A stretch of 64,000 nt of DNA from JARYGU01 sp033795365 (GCA_033795365.1 JARYGU010000018.1:1-64000); one strand, 5' to 3'. Counted from the first letter of the stretch, positions 1 to 9,633 are shown. Made by a program: numbers and translations. Notes: generated by a model from the letters alone, not told the origin.

Positions 1-251
1 TTGGCCTCGCCGTCCATGGTCTTCTCGAACAGGATGGCGCCGATCACCTTGTCGCCGGAGAAAGCGGGGGCCGTCATGATACGCACGCGCATCTCGTGCA
101 TCAGGCGGAACATCGCCTCGTCGCCGTCATAGTCGGCATCGGCGATGCCGTAGAGACGCAGGGCACCCGGGGTGGAGCCTCCACTCTGGTCGAGGGCGGC
201 AATGAAACCCTCCTTGTCGGTCATCTGCGCCATCATCTTTGCGTCGGCCAT
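1..251 (-). CDS. Class I fructose-bisphosphate aldolase, N-terminal part (runs off the left edge)
   Basis: The 83 visible residues begin MADAKMMAQMTDKEGFIAAL and continue with DQSGGSTPGALRLYGI, typical of the N-terminus of rhizobial class I fructose-bisphosphate aldolases, which cleave the sugar bisphosphate through a lysine Schiff base. The catalytic lysine lies beyond the window. The start is chosen because GGGAGG stands just upstream of this ATG. It follows the ABC permease on the same strand after 165 bp, so it is probably the distal gene of the transporter operon and may work on a sugar or cyclitol breakdown product. Family is fairly sure; substrate cannot be judged from a fragment. Confidence 0.8.
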   Translation of the reverse strand, partial: MADAKMMAQMTDKEGFIAALDQSGGSTPGALRLYGIADADYDGDEAMFRLMHEMRVRIMTAPAFSGDKVIGAILFEKTMDGEA

Positions 252-376
252 GTTTTCCTCCCTGTTTGTGAGTCGACGCGATGCGCTCGACTCCCTGGTC
301 CCGCGGACCATTCTGTAACTTCACCGATGCCGCCGGAGGTTATCGTGGCGGCATTCATCTCTTAACTTACCCTAGC

Positions 377-399
377 GGAGCCGGCGGACTGCCGGCTCC
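377..399. terminator. Perfect 9-bp hairpin between permease and aldolase genes
   Basis: GGAGCCGGC pairs with GCCGGCTCC around a 5-nt loop in the spacer between the two leftward genes. Read leftward, no run of U follows, so it may be an attenuator or an mRNA-stability hairpin rather than a full terminator. Confidence 0.5.
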
Positions 400-416
400 T
401 GATTGGAGGGCGTCGG

Positions 417-1436
417 TCAGGTCTTGCGCTTCTTCTGGCGATAGACGTCGACGACGACGGCGGCCACGATGATCACGCCCTTGACAATCTCTTGGTAGAA
501 GGCATCGACGCGCAGGAACGTAAAGCCCGAGGTCATGACACCGAGGATGACGGTGCCGATGACCGTGCCGGTGATGCGGCCGACGCCGCCGGCAAGCGAG
601 GTGCCGCCGATGACGGCGGCGGCAATTGCATCGAGTTCGTACATCACGCCCATGCCGGCCTGGGCGGTCTGGGCACGGGCGGCGGTGACGACGCCGGCAA
701 GGCCGGCGAGCGCACCGGCGATGGCATAGACCTTCACGAGGTGGGATTCGACATTGATGCCCGAGACGCGGGCGGCCTGCACGTTCGCGCCGATCGCATA
801 GGTGAACTTGCCGTAACGGGTGTAGCGCAGCGCGATGTGGAAGATAACGGCGACGATGAGGAAGATCACGACGGGCCAGATGCCGGTGCCGATGAAATTG
901 AACTGCTCCGTCAGGCCCGAGACCGGCTGACCTTTCGTGTACCACTTGGAGATGCCACGAGCCGAGACCATCATGCCGAGGGTGGCGATGAAGGGCGGGA
1001 TCTTGGTCCTGGCGATGAGCTGGCCGTTGATGAAGCCGGCGAGCAGGCCAACGCCAACGCCGACAGCCAGAGGCACGATAACGGGCATATCTGTCAACGA
1101 GGGGTATAGTGCGCGCGGCCAGGCGGAGGATTGCGCAAGCGATGCGGTGAACATCGCCGTCATGCCGACGACCGAGCCGGAGGAAAGGTCGATGCCACCG
1201 GTGATGATGACCTGCGTGACGCCGACGGCGATGATGCCGATGACGGAGACCTGCAGGATGATGATCGTCAGGCGCTGCGGGTTCATCAGGAAGCTCTGGC
1301 CGACGAAGATCCAGCCGAGGATTTCGTAGACCAGCGCGATGCCGATGAGGACGAGAAAGATGCTGAGTTCCGGCGGGAGCCGGCGGGTGGATTTCTGCGC
1401 GGCGTCTTGAGCCTGCACAGCGGAATTCGTGCTCAT
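417..1436 (-). CDS. Sugar ABC transporter permease, RbsC family
   Basis: A 339-aa inner-membrane permease of the ribose/inositol type (BPD_transp_2 family). After a roughly 25-residue polar N-terminus come about eight to ten hydrophobic segments. The family-typical stretch GGTSLAGGVGRITGT lies near residue 265 and contacts the ATPase. Length is normal. The ATG follows GGAGG. It sits 51 bp downstream of the ATPase gene on the same strand, so the two are co-transcribed. No binding protein is adjacent; the two RbsB-like proteins at 7.0-8.0 kb and 19.3-20.2 kb are the likely partners. The substrate is inferred to be a cyclitol or sugar from context. Confidence 0.88.
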   Translation of the reverse strand: MSTNSAVQAQDAAQKSTRRLPPELSIFLVLIGIALVYEILGWIFVGQSFLMNPQRLTIIILQVSVIGIIAVGVTQVIITGGIDLSSGSVVGMTAMFTASLAQSSAWPRALYPSLTDMPVIVPLAVGVGVGLLAGFINGQLIARTKIPPFIATLGMMVSARGISKWYTKGQPVSGLTEQFNFIGTGIWPVVIFLIVAVIFHIALRYTRYGKFTYAIGANVQAARVSGINVESHLVKVYAIAGALAGLAGVVTAARAQTAQAGMGVMYELDAIAAAVIGGTSLAGGVGRITGTVIGTVILGVMTSGFTFLRVDAFYQEIVKGVIIVAAVVVDVYRQKKRKT

Positions 1437-1487
1437 GATTACCTCCCTGTTGGCCGCTCCGCGGCCTTGAATATCAATGGCCAGAAT

Positions 1488-3026
1488 TCACTGGGCAGCC
1501 AGTTCCATCACCTTGACCTGGGTTGCCTCGGCGCGGTCGAGGATGCCGGTGACGCGGCCCTCGTGCATGACCATGACGCGGTCGCTCATGCCGAGCACTT
1601 CCGGCATTTCCGACGAGATCATGACGACGGCGACGCCGTCGCGGGCAAGCTCCGTGACGAAGCGGTGGATTTCCGCCTTCGCGCCGACGTCGATGCCGCG
1701 CGTCGGCTCGTCGAGGATGAGGATGCGCGGATTGGTGAGCAGCCAGCGGCCGATCAGCACCTTTTGCTGGTTGCCGCCCGAAAGGTTCTCGATCCTTTCG
1801 GAAAGGTTCGGTGTCTTGACGCGCAGCTTCCGGCTCATCTCCTCGCAGACCTTGCTCAGCGCCCCCTCCTGGACGAAGCCGTTCCTGACAAACTTGTCCT
1901 GCAGCACGGCGATCTGCATGTTTTCGAGGATGTCGAGGATCAGGAGACAGCCGGTGTCCTTGCGGTCCTCCGTCAGGAAGGCCATGCGATGCCTGATCGC
2001 CGTGTTCGGGCTGTCGATCGCGACCTCCTTGCCGTTGATCGAGATCGTGCCTGACGTGGCGGGCGTCACGCCGAAGATCGTCTCGGCGACATTCGAGCGG
2101 CCCGAGCCGACGAGGCCGGCGAGGCCGAGGATTTCACCGGCGCGTACATCGAAGGACACGTCGTGGAAGACGCCCTTGAGGGTGAGGTTCTTGACCGACA
2201 GAACGACGTCGCCGATCGGCACCTCCTCCTTCGGGAACATCTGGGTGATCTCGCGGCCGACCATCATGCGGATGATGTCGTCGCGCGTCACGTCCGTCGA
2301 AGCGTGCGTGCCGATATACTTGCCGTCGCGGAACACCGAGAATTCATCGGCGATCTCGAACAGCTCGTTCATCTTGTGGGTGATGTAGACGATGCCGATG
2401 CCCTGCGAGCGCAGGTCGCGGATGATCGTGAAGAGGTGCTCCACCTCGCGCTCGGTGAGCGCCGAGGTCGGCTCGTCCATGATGAGCACGTCGCTCTCGT
2501 AGGAGACGGCCTTGGCGATCTCGACCATCTGGCGGTTCGCCACCGAGAGGTCACGCACCTGGATTTGCGGGTCCATGGCGATGTTGAGACGCTTGAAAAG
2601 TTCGGCCGTCTTGCGGTTCATCTCGCCGTGATCGACGAAGCCAAAGCGGTTCATCGGTTCGCGGCGGATCCAGATGTTTTCCGCCACCGTCATGAAGGGC
2701 ATCAGGTTGAGCTCCTGATGGATCATCGCGATGCCGTTCTCCAGCGCGTCGAGCGGCGATTGCAGGCGGATCTTCTGGCCCTTGAGCAGCACTTCGCCCT
2801 GGTCGGGCGTATAGATGCCGGCGAGGATCTTCATCAGCGTGGATTTGCCCGCGCCGTTCTCACCCATCAGGGCGTGCACGGTGCCGCGCTTCAGCTTGAA
2901 CTGGACGTCGTCAAGCGCGACGACGCCGGGGAATTCCTTGCGGATGCCTTCCGCAGACATGAGATATTCGGCATTCGGAATGGCGCCGCTTGCGCGAACA
3001 GCGGCCATTGTCGATGGTGTGACCAT
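1488..3026 (-). CDS. Sugar ABC transporter ATP-binding protein, RbsA/MglA family
   Basis: A 512-aa protein with two fused ABC domains. The first has Walker [10 protein letters not shown] (about residue 56) and Walker [12 protein letters not shown]. The second has a degenerate P-loop ([12 protein letters not shown]), the signature [15 protein letters not shown] and Walker [13 protein letters not shown]. One active and one degenerate P-loop is normal for RbsA-type ATPases of ribose, galactose and inositol importers. A purine-rich GGAGAGGAGGAAG precedes the ATG. It is the first clear gene of the leftward transporter operon; an operator-like palindrome lies about 480 bp upstream of the start, leaving an unusually long leader. 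Confidence 0.9.
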   Translation of the reverse strand: MVTPSTMAAVRASGAIPNAEYLMSAEGIRKEFPGVVALDDVQFKLKRGTVHALMGENGAGKSTLMKILAGIYTPDQGEVLLKGQKIRLQSPLDALENGIAMIHQELNLMPFMTVAENIWIRREPMNRFGFVDHGEMNRKTAELFKRLNIAMDPQIQVRDLSVANRQMVEIAKAVSYESDVLIMDEPTSALTEREVEHLFTIIRDLRSQGIGIVYITHKMNELFEIADEFSVFRDGKYIGTHASTDVTRDDIIRMMVGREITQMFPKEEVPIGDVVLSVKNLTLKGVFHDVSFDVRAGEILGLAGLVGSGRSNVAETIFGVTPATSGTISINGKEVAIDSPNTAIRHRMAFLTEDRKDTGCLLILDILENMQIAVLQDKFVRNGFVQEGALSKVCEEMSRKLRVKTPNLSERIENLSGGNQQKVLIGRWLLTNPRILILDEPTRGIDVGAKAEIHRFVTELARDGVAVVMISSEMPEVLGMSDRVMVMHEGRVTGILDRAEATQVKVMELAAQ

Positions 3027-3255
3027 TTCTTCCTCCTCTCCAGATTTATCCGACCCACGGATCTCGCTTAAACTCTCTCGTTAGCGCTCCTCGCACTGAC
3101 CCTACCGACAAGCGCTCAGCGCTACGCAGCGATCAGCCTCCTCACAAAAATTCCACATGACCCTGGGATCGATTTGACCGTCCCCTTTACCCGCGTTCAG
3201 TCGCGACCACGCGAAGAGTGCCGGACAACGGCGTCTTCCAACAATTCGAAGAAGA

Positions 3256-3435
3256 TCAGCAGGGAAAGCCGCTTTTTGGCGGGATGGCACAGCCACTCCG
3301 CGTAATGACAATCTCAAATGATGAGACGACTGCGTGGCGACAGTCCGCGAGGGCAAGTAGCCGGTTCCATGGCAGAAGAGGTCTCCGGCTTGGATTCCCA
3401 AGCGCTCTGCTCCGCCTGTTTTGCAGGTCGTCCAT
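3256..3435 (-). CDS. Short leader ORF, 59 aa, function unknown
   Basis: ATG preceded by a strong GGGAGGAACT Shine-Dalgarno, 67 bp downstream of the operator-like site at 3503-3518 and in the direction of the transporter operon. The peptide begins MDDLQNRRSRALGN and resembles nothing I recognise; codon use is not clearly coding. It could be a leader peptide or the 5' stump of a lost gene, for example a binding-protein gene that would normally head such an operon. The rest of 3027-3797 shows no convincing gene. Confidence 0.25.
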   Translation of the reverse strand: MDDLQNRRSRALGNPSRRPLLPWNRLLALADCRHAVVSSFEIVITRSGCAIPPKSGFPC

Positions 3436-3502
3436 AGTTCCTCCCTTCGCGATCTGTGGAGGCGAAACTAGTGACGAAAATCAATATGGTCGAATATTTT
3501 CA

Positions 3503-3518
3503 TGATCAGATTTGATCG
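3503..3518. promoter_or_regulatory. LacI-type operator site 1
   Basis: TGATCAGATTTGATCG; its reverse complement differs at one position from the consensus TGATCAAATCTGATCA shared by four sites in the window. It lies upstream of the transporter operon, in the non-coding stretch between that operon and the IS110-type gene. Confidence 0.65.
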
Positions 3519-3789
3519 TAGTCAAACCGACAAACACATCGAGCGAAAGCCTCCTTGACTGGTGAAACCTCACTTCCGCGAGGGCCGCAATATGGCGTGC
3601 GACCGAGCGAAAATCCTTGATGCAGTTGACCACTTCCGCGATCAGCGTGCCGATTGCACTGCTGATGTCCTCGCCGTTGGATACTCGACACGCGTGCAAA
3701 GCCGCTGGTTTCGTCGAAACGCCAAGCGAAATAGAATGTGATGGTTGCGCTCACGGTGAAGTGATTCAACGCCACGGGGGGGACTCCCC

Positions 3790-5380
3790 ACCATTTATCA
3801 AGCGGGAATTTCGACATTGGTTGAAGCTTTGAAGCTGGTGCCGGATTTGAGCATGGCGCATGCGACATTGAGCAGCCGATCCGCCACAGAGCGGAGGGAG
3901 CGTCCATGACTGTGACCCCGGCTACGAAGAGCCGCATATTTGGTCCGGCTTTTGAGATCGTGCTGAACGGCAACGCGGGCCCAATGGTACATGGCGTTGG
4001 CAAGCCGATCATGGCATGCCTGTCTTCGCAGGACGATGCAACTCTTGCCGGATCGCTTGGTAACCGGCGCGACTCCTGTCAAACTGCGCAAGGCGGCGTA
4101 ATCACGTCGCTGCAGGGCATCGAAGGCTTCTGCAAGCAGCGTGGCGAGGACAATCCTTCCTACTCCCGGCAAGGATGCGAGGATCGCCACGTCATGCTGC
4201 TTCCGCGGCGCCGGCTCTGGTTCCTCATTCGGAATGAGGCAGACTGTCAGCCTGTCGATCTGGCGGTGCGCCTGGCTGAGTTCCCGGTTCAGCAGTCGGA
4301 TGCGGGTAACGAGCGAGGCAATGTGGGCGCTGGCCGCTTCGGTCGTGCCTGCGGCTACCTGCACGGGCAGTTTGCGCAGAACGGCGAGTACGTGAGCCGC
4401 ATCGAAACGGCGGATACGATTGCGCTTGAGGAGGACGGCAATCGTCTTTTCGCGGATACGCGCAGCCTTGGTTGGTGTCGGCGCAGCCTCCCAGAGATCA
4501 AGCAGCCACTCGGCACTGAGGTCACCTTCCAGCTCAAGCATTGCAGGAAAATAACGCCAGAGTTGCTCGCGCATGCGGTTTGTCAGGCGATTGCGTTCTG
4601 TGCCGAGGTCTTCGGCCATTCGCGACCATTCACGCAACTCTACGATGACAGGATCGGCACTCGCCAGCAGCCGGTAGCATCGTGGATCGGTACGCAGGGA
4701 CGAAGCCATGACCTCAGCATCACGGCTGTCGTCTTTGGCTCCGGCGAGAGTGAAGCGGTCGCGGAAACGATCCATCTGCTTCGGGTTGATGGAATGCACC
4801 TTGAAGCCCCGCTCGACCAGCGTTTCGACCACAGGACCGTGTGGAACCTCGATAGCGATCTGGATGCGTGCGGGATCGGTCGCACTGCTCGCCGTCATCA
4901 GCCAGGCAGCCATCGCGGCGAGGCCTTCGCCACCGTGCTTGAATATCCGCTCGCCGATCTTCTTGCCACCGCTGTCGGTAAGGAACACATGGTGGCTTTC
5001 CGATGCCCAGTCGACGCCAGCATACCATTGGCTCTGATCAGTCATGCCTTCTCCGTTGTTCGTGTATGCGAGCCACCGCAACCTTCGCCGATCCCTGTAC
5101 TGGCGCTCGGAAGGCAGACAATGGCTCCGGCGCGAACTCCCCACGGGGCATTGATCACGGCCAATTCGCCGGGGCACGTGTCCCCCCAGGTGGTCAGGCC
5201 ACAGGGGGCAGTTGGTTGCTCCCGGCGAATCGGCTCGGTTCAGGACGGTACGCCAATTCGGGCCGTCGCCCGCGCGGGATACGCTCCGTTCCGCTACGCT
5301 TCACTACGCGCATCCCGCGCAGCCTCCATCACAAAGAACCGCAAGAAAAAGGTACAGGGGGTTGGAACTCACCTGTCCTG
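3790..5380. mobile_element. IS110-type insertion sequence, ends not defined
   Basis: IS110 elements lack long terminal repeats, so the ends are approximate. Upstream of the transposase start (5046-5380) is a non-coding, GC-rich stretch with several potential hairpins, which is where IS110-group elements encode their structured bridge RNA. Confidence 0.55.
3798..5045 (-). CDS. IS110-family transposase
   Basis: A 415-aa DEDD transposase. The N-terminal RuvC-like domain begins MTDQSQWYAGVDWASESHHV with the first catalytic Asp in GVDWA and further acidic residues in IAIEVPHG and DSRDAEV. The C-terminal Transposase_20 domain contains ASLPGVGRIVLATLLAE and the serine-bearing motif LTGVAPVTKRSGKS. 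Length is usual for IS110. The start is the ATG before DQSQWYAGVDWA; a longer reading is possible but the upstream residues do not look like the family. It separates the transporter operon from the first LacI regulator. The reading frame is intact, so the element may still be active. Confidence 0.9.
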   Translation of the reverse strand: MTDQSQWYAGVDWASESHHVFLTDSGGKKIGERIFKHGGEGLAAMAAWLMTASSATDPARIQIAIEVPHGPVVETLVERGFKVHSINPKQMDRFRDRFTLAGAKDDSRDAEVMASSLRTDPRCYRLLASADPVIVELREWSRMAEDLGTERNRLTNRMREQLWRYFPAMLELEGDLSAEWLLDLWEAAPTPTKAARIREKTIAVLLKRNRIRRFDAAHVLAVLRKLPVQVAAGTTEAASAHIASLVTRIRLLNRELSQAHRQIDRLTVCLIPNEEPEPAPRKQHDVAILASLPGVGRIVLATLLAEAFDALQRRDYAALRSLTGVAPVTKRSGKSCIVLRRQACHDRLANAMYHWARVAVQHDLKSRTKYAALRSRGHSHGRSLRSVADRLLNVACAMLKSGTSFKASTNVEIPA

Positions 5381-5899
5381 ACGATTGCATAGCCGACGTG
5401 TTCGTGCAAATTTCGGCCCTCTAACGAGCCGGATTTTCCGGGCTCAGAGATGGGCAGATGGTCGTCTACCAAATCGCCAATAGCCGCTGGTTTCGCCATG
5501 TGACCGAGGGGAAGGCAGGCGCGTCGACCCGCGGCTTTCCACGTCAACCAGACGGTTGACCAGTCTCCTCCATGGGCTTGAGGGGGAGCGGACTTCAGAA
5601 GCCGGTCGAACGCTATTAAAATTATATCTTCGCCCTATTTCAAAATATTTATTCAATCACAAGTAGTTATACGCGGTTAGATCAGCATGATTACTGTATT
5701 GCCCGGCTCAAGATTCGTTATGTGCAACAGTAATATTGAAATTCGACTTTTCCCAATCAGTTACACTGCCGCCGCCAATGACATCACCCTCACCAAAGCG
5801 TGTGCATGATGTAAACAGAAAATCAAATCACTCCCCGCCTCTTTATCCCGTTGACGGCGATCGCCATTCACGGCGTACTGTCATCCTTGGGAGACAACG
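5381..5899. other. Intergenic region without a supported gene
   Basis: About 520 bp between the IS110-type element and the first LacI gene. Short open frames exist on the minus strand but show no recognisable protein or ribosome-binding site. AT content rises from about 5620. Presumably it holds the promoter of the LacI gene. Confidence 0.5.
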
Positions 5900-6904
5900 A
5901 TGGGCAAAGCAACTCTTAAGGACATAGCCGAACTCGCTGGCGTTGGCACTGCCACCGTGGAGCGGGTCTTGAACGGCCGCGGCGGCGTTCGCGCTGAGAA
6001 GATCGAACGCATCCTGGGAGCTGCAAATACGCTCGGCTATGGGCAACGCATCCTCTCGAAGCACCGATCGGTGGTGCGCATCGAAGTCATTCTCGTTCGG
6101 CCTGAAACCAACTTCTACAAGCGCACAAATATTGCGTTTGAGCGGATCGCTGCTTCATTGGACAAGAGCGTGGTACTCCATAGGACGTTTGCCCGTGAAA
6201 ACAATCCGGCCGACTTCGCTCACTATGTGGCACATCCCAAATTTCGTAGGTCGGCCCTTATCGTTGTCACGCCGAGCCATCCCGACATCATGTCCAATGT
6301 CAGGTCTGTCGCGAAGGGCGGGATTCCTGTTATCCAGATCATGGCCCACCCGGCCCACGAACTGCCCTATGTGGGCATCGACAACTACTCCGCCGGACGA
6401 ACGGCGGGGTACTACATGTCTCTTCTCATGGCAAAGCGCTCTGGTTCAATTATCGCGCATTGTCACAGCAGCGCCTATGAAAACCACCGTGAGCGGATTC
6501 GTGGCTTCTCCGACTATCTCCTTGAAAATCAGGATGACGAACACCGATTTACTGAGGTGGCGTTCAATCTGGATGACGAGCATTTAGCTATGGAGTTGCT
6601 AATCGATGCACTGGAGAGAGATAAGCAGATATCCGGCCTCTACACCGCCGGCGGCGATAATGTTGCGGTGTCGAAGGTTCTGCGAAAGTATGCTTCGCGA
6701 CGAATCCAATGGATCGGCCACGAGTTGACCGACCATACGCGCGCTTGTCTCAAGGCAGGCGTCATGTCATTCGTCTTGGATCAGTCGCCGGAGGTGCAGG
6801 CCAGGCGGGCGATCGATCTTATCCTGAAAGAACTCGGGATAATCGACGTCGAAGTTAGCACAGATCCCGTGCGCTTCCTGACCATAACGCCCGAGAATAT
6901 TTGA
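5900..6904 (+). CDS. LacI-family transcriptional regulator 1
   Basis: A 334-aa cytoplasmic repressor-type protein. An N-terminal helix-turn-helix (TLKDIAELAGVGTATVERVLNG from residue 5) is followed by a hinge and a periplasmic-binding-protein-like effector domain to the C-terminus. The recognition helix reads ATVERV instead of the usual TVSRV, and the same change occurs in the paralogue at 20.6 kb, so both probably bind the same operator. The ATG follows TTGGGAG. It converges with the binding-protein gene at 7.0-8.0 kb. The likely inducer is the imported cyclitol or sugar. Family certain, target inferred. Confidence 0.88.
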   Translation: MGKATLKDIAELAGVGTATVERVLNGRGGVRAEKIERILGAANTLGYGQRILSKHRSVVRIEVILVRPETNFYKRTNIAFERIAASLDKSVVLHRTFARENNPADFAHYVAHPKFRRSALIVVTPSHPDIMSNVRSVAKGGIPVIQIMAHPAHELPYVGIDNYSAGRTAGYYMSLLMAKRSGSIIAHCHSSAYENHRERIRGFSDYLLENQDDEHRFTEVAFNLDDEHLAMELLIDALERDKQISGLYTAGGDNVAVSKVLRKYASRRIQWIGHELTDHTRACLKAGVMSFVLDQSPEVQARRAIDLILKELGIIDVEVSTDPVRFLTITPENI

Positions 6905-7021
6905 TAAACACGAGGAGACGAAGAACCCTTTGTTCGCCGGCATTGCTCCCGCAATGCCGGCGATGCGCTGACTGTTCACGCAGGAGGAGATAGCGCGTGA
7001 CGTCAACGCCCGGGAGGCTCG

Positions 7022-7951
7022 TTAGTTCTTGACGGCGAAGTCTTTCTGGTTAGCGGGCGTAACGAGTTCAAAGGGAATGTAGACCTTCTTGTCCACCTTC
7101 TCTCCGCGCGCAAGCTTGAGCGCTGCGTCTACCGCCCCCTTCCCTTGCCCTGCGGCGTCCTGGAAAACGGTCACATCAAGGTCACCGGCCGCCATGGCGG
7201 CAAGGGCATCCTGCGTGGCGTCGATACCCGCTACAACGACACTGTCCATCGGTCGACCGGCGGCCTTGAGCGCCTGGGCTGCGCCGATCGCCATTTCATC
7301 GTTGTTGGCGATAACGGCGTCAAACTCCAGACCGGCCGAGAGCCAGTTGGTCATAAGGTCGGAACCTTGTGTACGGGACCAGTTGGCCGTCTGCTCTTCG
7401 ACGATCTCGAGGCCCTTGCAGTCGTCGGTCGCGATGACATCCTTGATGTCCTGCGTGCGAACACGGGCAGCCTGGTTGGACAGTTCGCCCATCATAACCA
7501 CGACCCTACCCTTGCCGTTGAGGAGCTTGCACACCTCCTTCGTCTGCAGCGTTCCCGACTCGCGCTCATCAGATGCCACGAATGCCTGGTTGTCGGGCAG
7601 TTCCTCGACGTTGACGGGCTGGCGGTTGACGTAGACGAGCGGAATCTTCGCATCCGCCGCAAGCTTCGACATTGCCGCGGTTGCATCCGTATCAACCGGA
7701 TTGACAACAATGGCGCTGACGCCGGACGCAATGAAGTTCTGGATTTGGCTCTGCTGCTTGGACACGTCATTCTGTGCGTCCTCCACCTGGAGGGTGACGC
7801 CATCAATCGTGGCCGCATGGTCCGTCATGCCGTTTCGCAACACCGTCAGAAACGTGTCATCAAAAAATGCCATGGACACGCCAATCGTTTCCGCCTGACA
7901 GGTAGTGCTCAGCAACGCTGCGAATGCTGTACTCAAGACCAACTTTTTCAT
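7022..7951 (-). CDS. Periplasmic sugar/cyclitol-binding protein 1 (RbsB/MocB-like)
   Basis: A 309-aa type I periplasmic binding protein. A cleavable signal peptide (MKKLVLSTAFAALLSTTCQA, cut about residue 20) precedes ETIGVSMAFFDD; the family features AIVVNPVDTDA and VIANNDEMAIGA follow. GAGGAGG precedes the ATG. It is divergent from the mocD-like gene, and the two starts flank the operator-like palindrome at 8063-8078, so they are probably co-regulated. The other ABC subunits are encoded at 0.4-3.0 kb. It resembles inositol/rhizopine binding proteins, but ligand identity cannot be read from sequence. A same-length paralogue lies at 19.3-20.2 kb. Confidence 0.88.
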   Translation of the reverse strand: MKKLVLSTAFAALLSTTCQAETIGVSMAFFDDTFLTVLRNGMTDHAATIDGVTLQVEDAQNDVSKQQSQIQNFIASGVSAIVVNPVDTDATAAMSKLAADAKIPLVYVNRQPVNVEELPDNQAFVASDERESGTLQTKEVCKLLNGKGRVVVMMGELSNQAARVRTQDIKDVIATDDCKGLEIVEEQTANWSRTQGSDLMTNWLSAGLEFDAVIANNDEMAIGAAQALKAAGRPMDSVVVAGIDATQDALAAMAAGDLDVTVFQDAAGQGKGAVDAALKLARGEKVDKKVYIPFELVTPANQKDFAVKN

Positions 7952-8062
7952 TCCGTATCCTCCTCTGGGGTATCCGCATCAAATCGATCACTGCGGAACC
8001 TGACCCTCCCGGCCTGGTTCCTAGAAGGTCATCCATTTGACAAACATCAGCAATCCAAAAGC

Positions 8063-8078
8063 TGATCAACTTTGATCA
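8063..8078. promoter_or_regulatory. LacI-type operator site 2
   Basis: TGATCAACTTTGATCA: perfect 7-bp arms around 2 nt. It lies between the divergent binding-protein gene (start 7951) and the mocD-like gene (start 8208), so it can control both. It matches the regulon consensus at 14 of 16 positions. Confidence 0.75.
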
Positions 8079-8207
8079 GATTATCCCTTCTAGTCTGAGA
8101 TAGGCGGAAGTACTGTAAGCCGTTAACTTCACAAAGCATTTTGGTGTAGTTGAGAGCTTTTGTGCGGACCGGTCGCGCGAAAGAGTGAGGCTATGGGAGG
8201 AGTAATT

Positions 8208-9293
8208 GTGAACCCTACAAAGCGTGACTACAGCCTTCTGGGCCGAGATGCCGAGGCTGCCGTTGCCAATGGTCTGGCGGCGGCCGAGTGGTATCACACC
8301 GACATTCCGCGGAAGGAGATGAAGGCGCTGATGCAGCGCAGCGACGCGCCCGCCATACGCGACACCGCGATCTGGCTCGGTGCGATGGTTGTCTCCGGTG
8401 CACTCGGCGCCTGGTTCTGGGGCACGTGGGCCGCCGTGCCGTTCTTCCTGATCTACGGTGTGCTCTACGGCTCGGCCTCCGACAGCCGCTGGCATGAATG
8501 CGGCCATGGGACCGCGTTCAAGACGATGTGGATGAACGACGTCGTCTACCAGATTGCCTGTTTCATGGTCATGCGCAATCCGGTGACCTGGCGTTGGAGC
8601 CACACGCGCCACCACACGGATACGGTCATCGTCGGCCGCGACCCGGAAATCGCCGTCATGCGCCCACCGGACCTGTTGCGCGTTGCGCTGAACTTCTTCG
8701 GTATTCTTGATGCCTGGCATGCCGTCGTTGACATGGTGCGCAATGCGGCAGGCGTCATGAGTGCGGCTGAAAAGACCTTCATTCCCGAGATGGAGCAGCC
8801 GAAGGCGATCCGCGTCGCCCGCATCTGGCTTGCCATCTATGTTGCCACGATCGCCGCGTGCTTTGCCTTCGGTTCGATCCTGCCGGCCATGTTCATTGGC
8901 CTGCCGCGGCTTTACGGCGGTTGGCACCAAGTGCTCACCGGCCTATTGCAGCATGGCGGGCTTGCCGACAACGTAATCGATCACCGGCTGAACAGCCGCA
9001 CGGTCTATATGAACCCGTTCAGCCGCTTCATCTACTGGAACATGAACTACCATGTAGAGCACCACATGTTCCCGATGGTGCCGTATCACGCCCTGCCGCG
9101 GCTGCACGCCATGATCAAGCACGACCTGCCAGCGCCGAACCCATCGATGTGGAACGGCTACAAGGAAATGCTGCCGGCCTTCCTGCGGCAGCTACGCAAT
9201 GAAGACTATTTCCTGAAGCGCGAGCTGCCATCGACGGCACGCCCGTACAAGGAAGAGTTCCACGCCGAGCCGGCGGCCCAGGCCGCGCATTAA
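8208..9293 (+). CDS. mocD: MocD-like membrane diiron oxygenase (fatty acid desaturase/AlkB superfamily)
   Basis: A 361-aa integral membrane oxygenase. Three histidine boxes that bind the diiron centre are visible: HECGHG (about residue 95), HTRHH (about 131) and HVEHH (about 281), set between hydrophobic segments. GTG at 8208 is chosen as start because GGGAGGAG precedes it at good spacing. With MocE (ferredoxin) and MocF (reductase), MocD is required in rhizobia for catabolism of the rhizopine 3-O-methyl-scyllo-inosamine, probably by oxidative demethylation. Here the same order mocD-mocE-mocF is kept. The general desaturase annotation is less likely given this context. Confidence 0.82.
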   Translation: MNPTKRDYSLLGRDAEAAVANGLAAAEWYHTDIPRKEMKALMQRSDAPAIRDTAIWLGAMVVSGALGAWFWGTWAAVPFFLIYGVLYGSASDSRWHECGHGTAFKTMWMNDVVYQIACFMVMRNPVTWRWSHTRHHTDTVIVGRDPEIAVMRPPDLLRVALNFFGILDAWHAVVDMVRNAAGVMSAAEKTFIPEMEQPKAIRVARIWLAIYVATIAACFAFGSILPAMFIGLPRLYGGWHQVLTGLLQHGGLADNVIDHRLNSRTVYMNPFSRFIYWNMNYHVEHHMFPMVPYHALPRLHAMIKHDLPAPNPSMWNGYKEMLPAFLRQLRNEDYFLKRELPSTARPYKEEFHAEPAAQAAH

Positions 9294-9318
9294 CAACGGA
9301 ACACTGGAGGAGAAACCC

Positions 9319-9633
9319 ATGAGCGATAACTGGATCGAGGTCTGCGCAGCGGAAGAGATCGACGAGGAAGATGTCATCCGATTCGACCATTCCGGCCGCA
9401 CCTTTGCGATTTACCGCAGTCCGGAAGACACCTACCACGCGACGGACGGACTCTGCACCCACGAGAATATCCATCTCGCCGATGGGCTCGTGATGGACCA
9501 CACCATCGAATGTCCGAAGCACAACGGTCGCTTCAACTACAAGACCGGGGAAGCAAAGGGCGCTCCCGTCTGCGTCGATCTCCGAACCTATCCGGTCAAG
9601 GTTGAGAACGGAACTGTTTTCATCGGACTCTAA
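9319..9633 (+). CDS. mocE: MocE-like Rieske [2Fe-2S] ferredoxin
   Basis: A 104-aa cytosolic Rieske ferredoxin. Cluster ligands are Cys46 and His48 in CTHENIHLADG and Cys65 and His68 in CPKHNGRF, with the usual 16-residue gap. It should pass electrons from the reductase encoded next to the MocD-like oxygenase before it. A GGAGG lies upstream of the ATG. The gene lies 25 bp after mocD and 64 bp before the chosen start of mocF, in one operon. A second protein of this type is encoded at 16.1-16.4 kb. Confidence 0.88.
   Translation: MSDNWIEVCAAEEIDEEDVIRFDHSGRTFAIYRSPEDTYHATDGLCTHENIHLADGLVMDHTIECPKHNGRFNYKTGEAKGAPVCVDLRTYPVKVENGTVFIGL

Noticed and set aside
3102..3401. Minus-strand frame of 99 codons in the transporter leader
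   Set aside because: No ribosome-binding site and atypical codon use; at most part of a decayed gene.
3906..5381. Long plus-strand frame over the IS110-type transposase
   Set aside because: Antisense to a transposase with recognisable catalytic domains; no protein family match seen.
5675..5700. Possible fifth LacI operator before regulator 1
   Set aside because: AGATCAGCATGATTA is one base too short and has too many mismatches to the 16-bp consensus.
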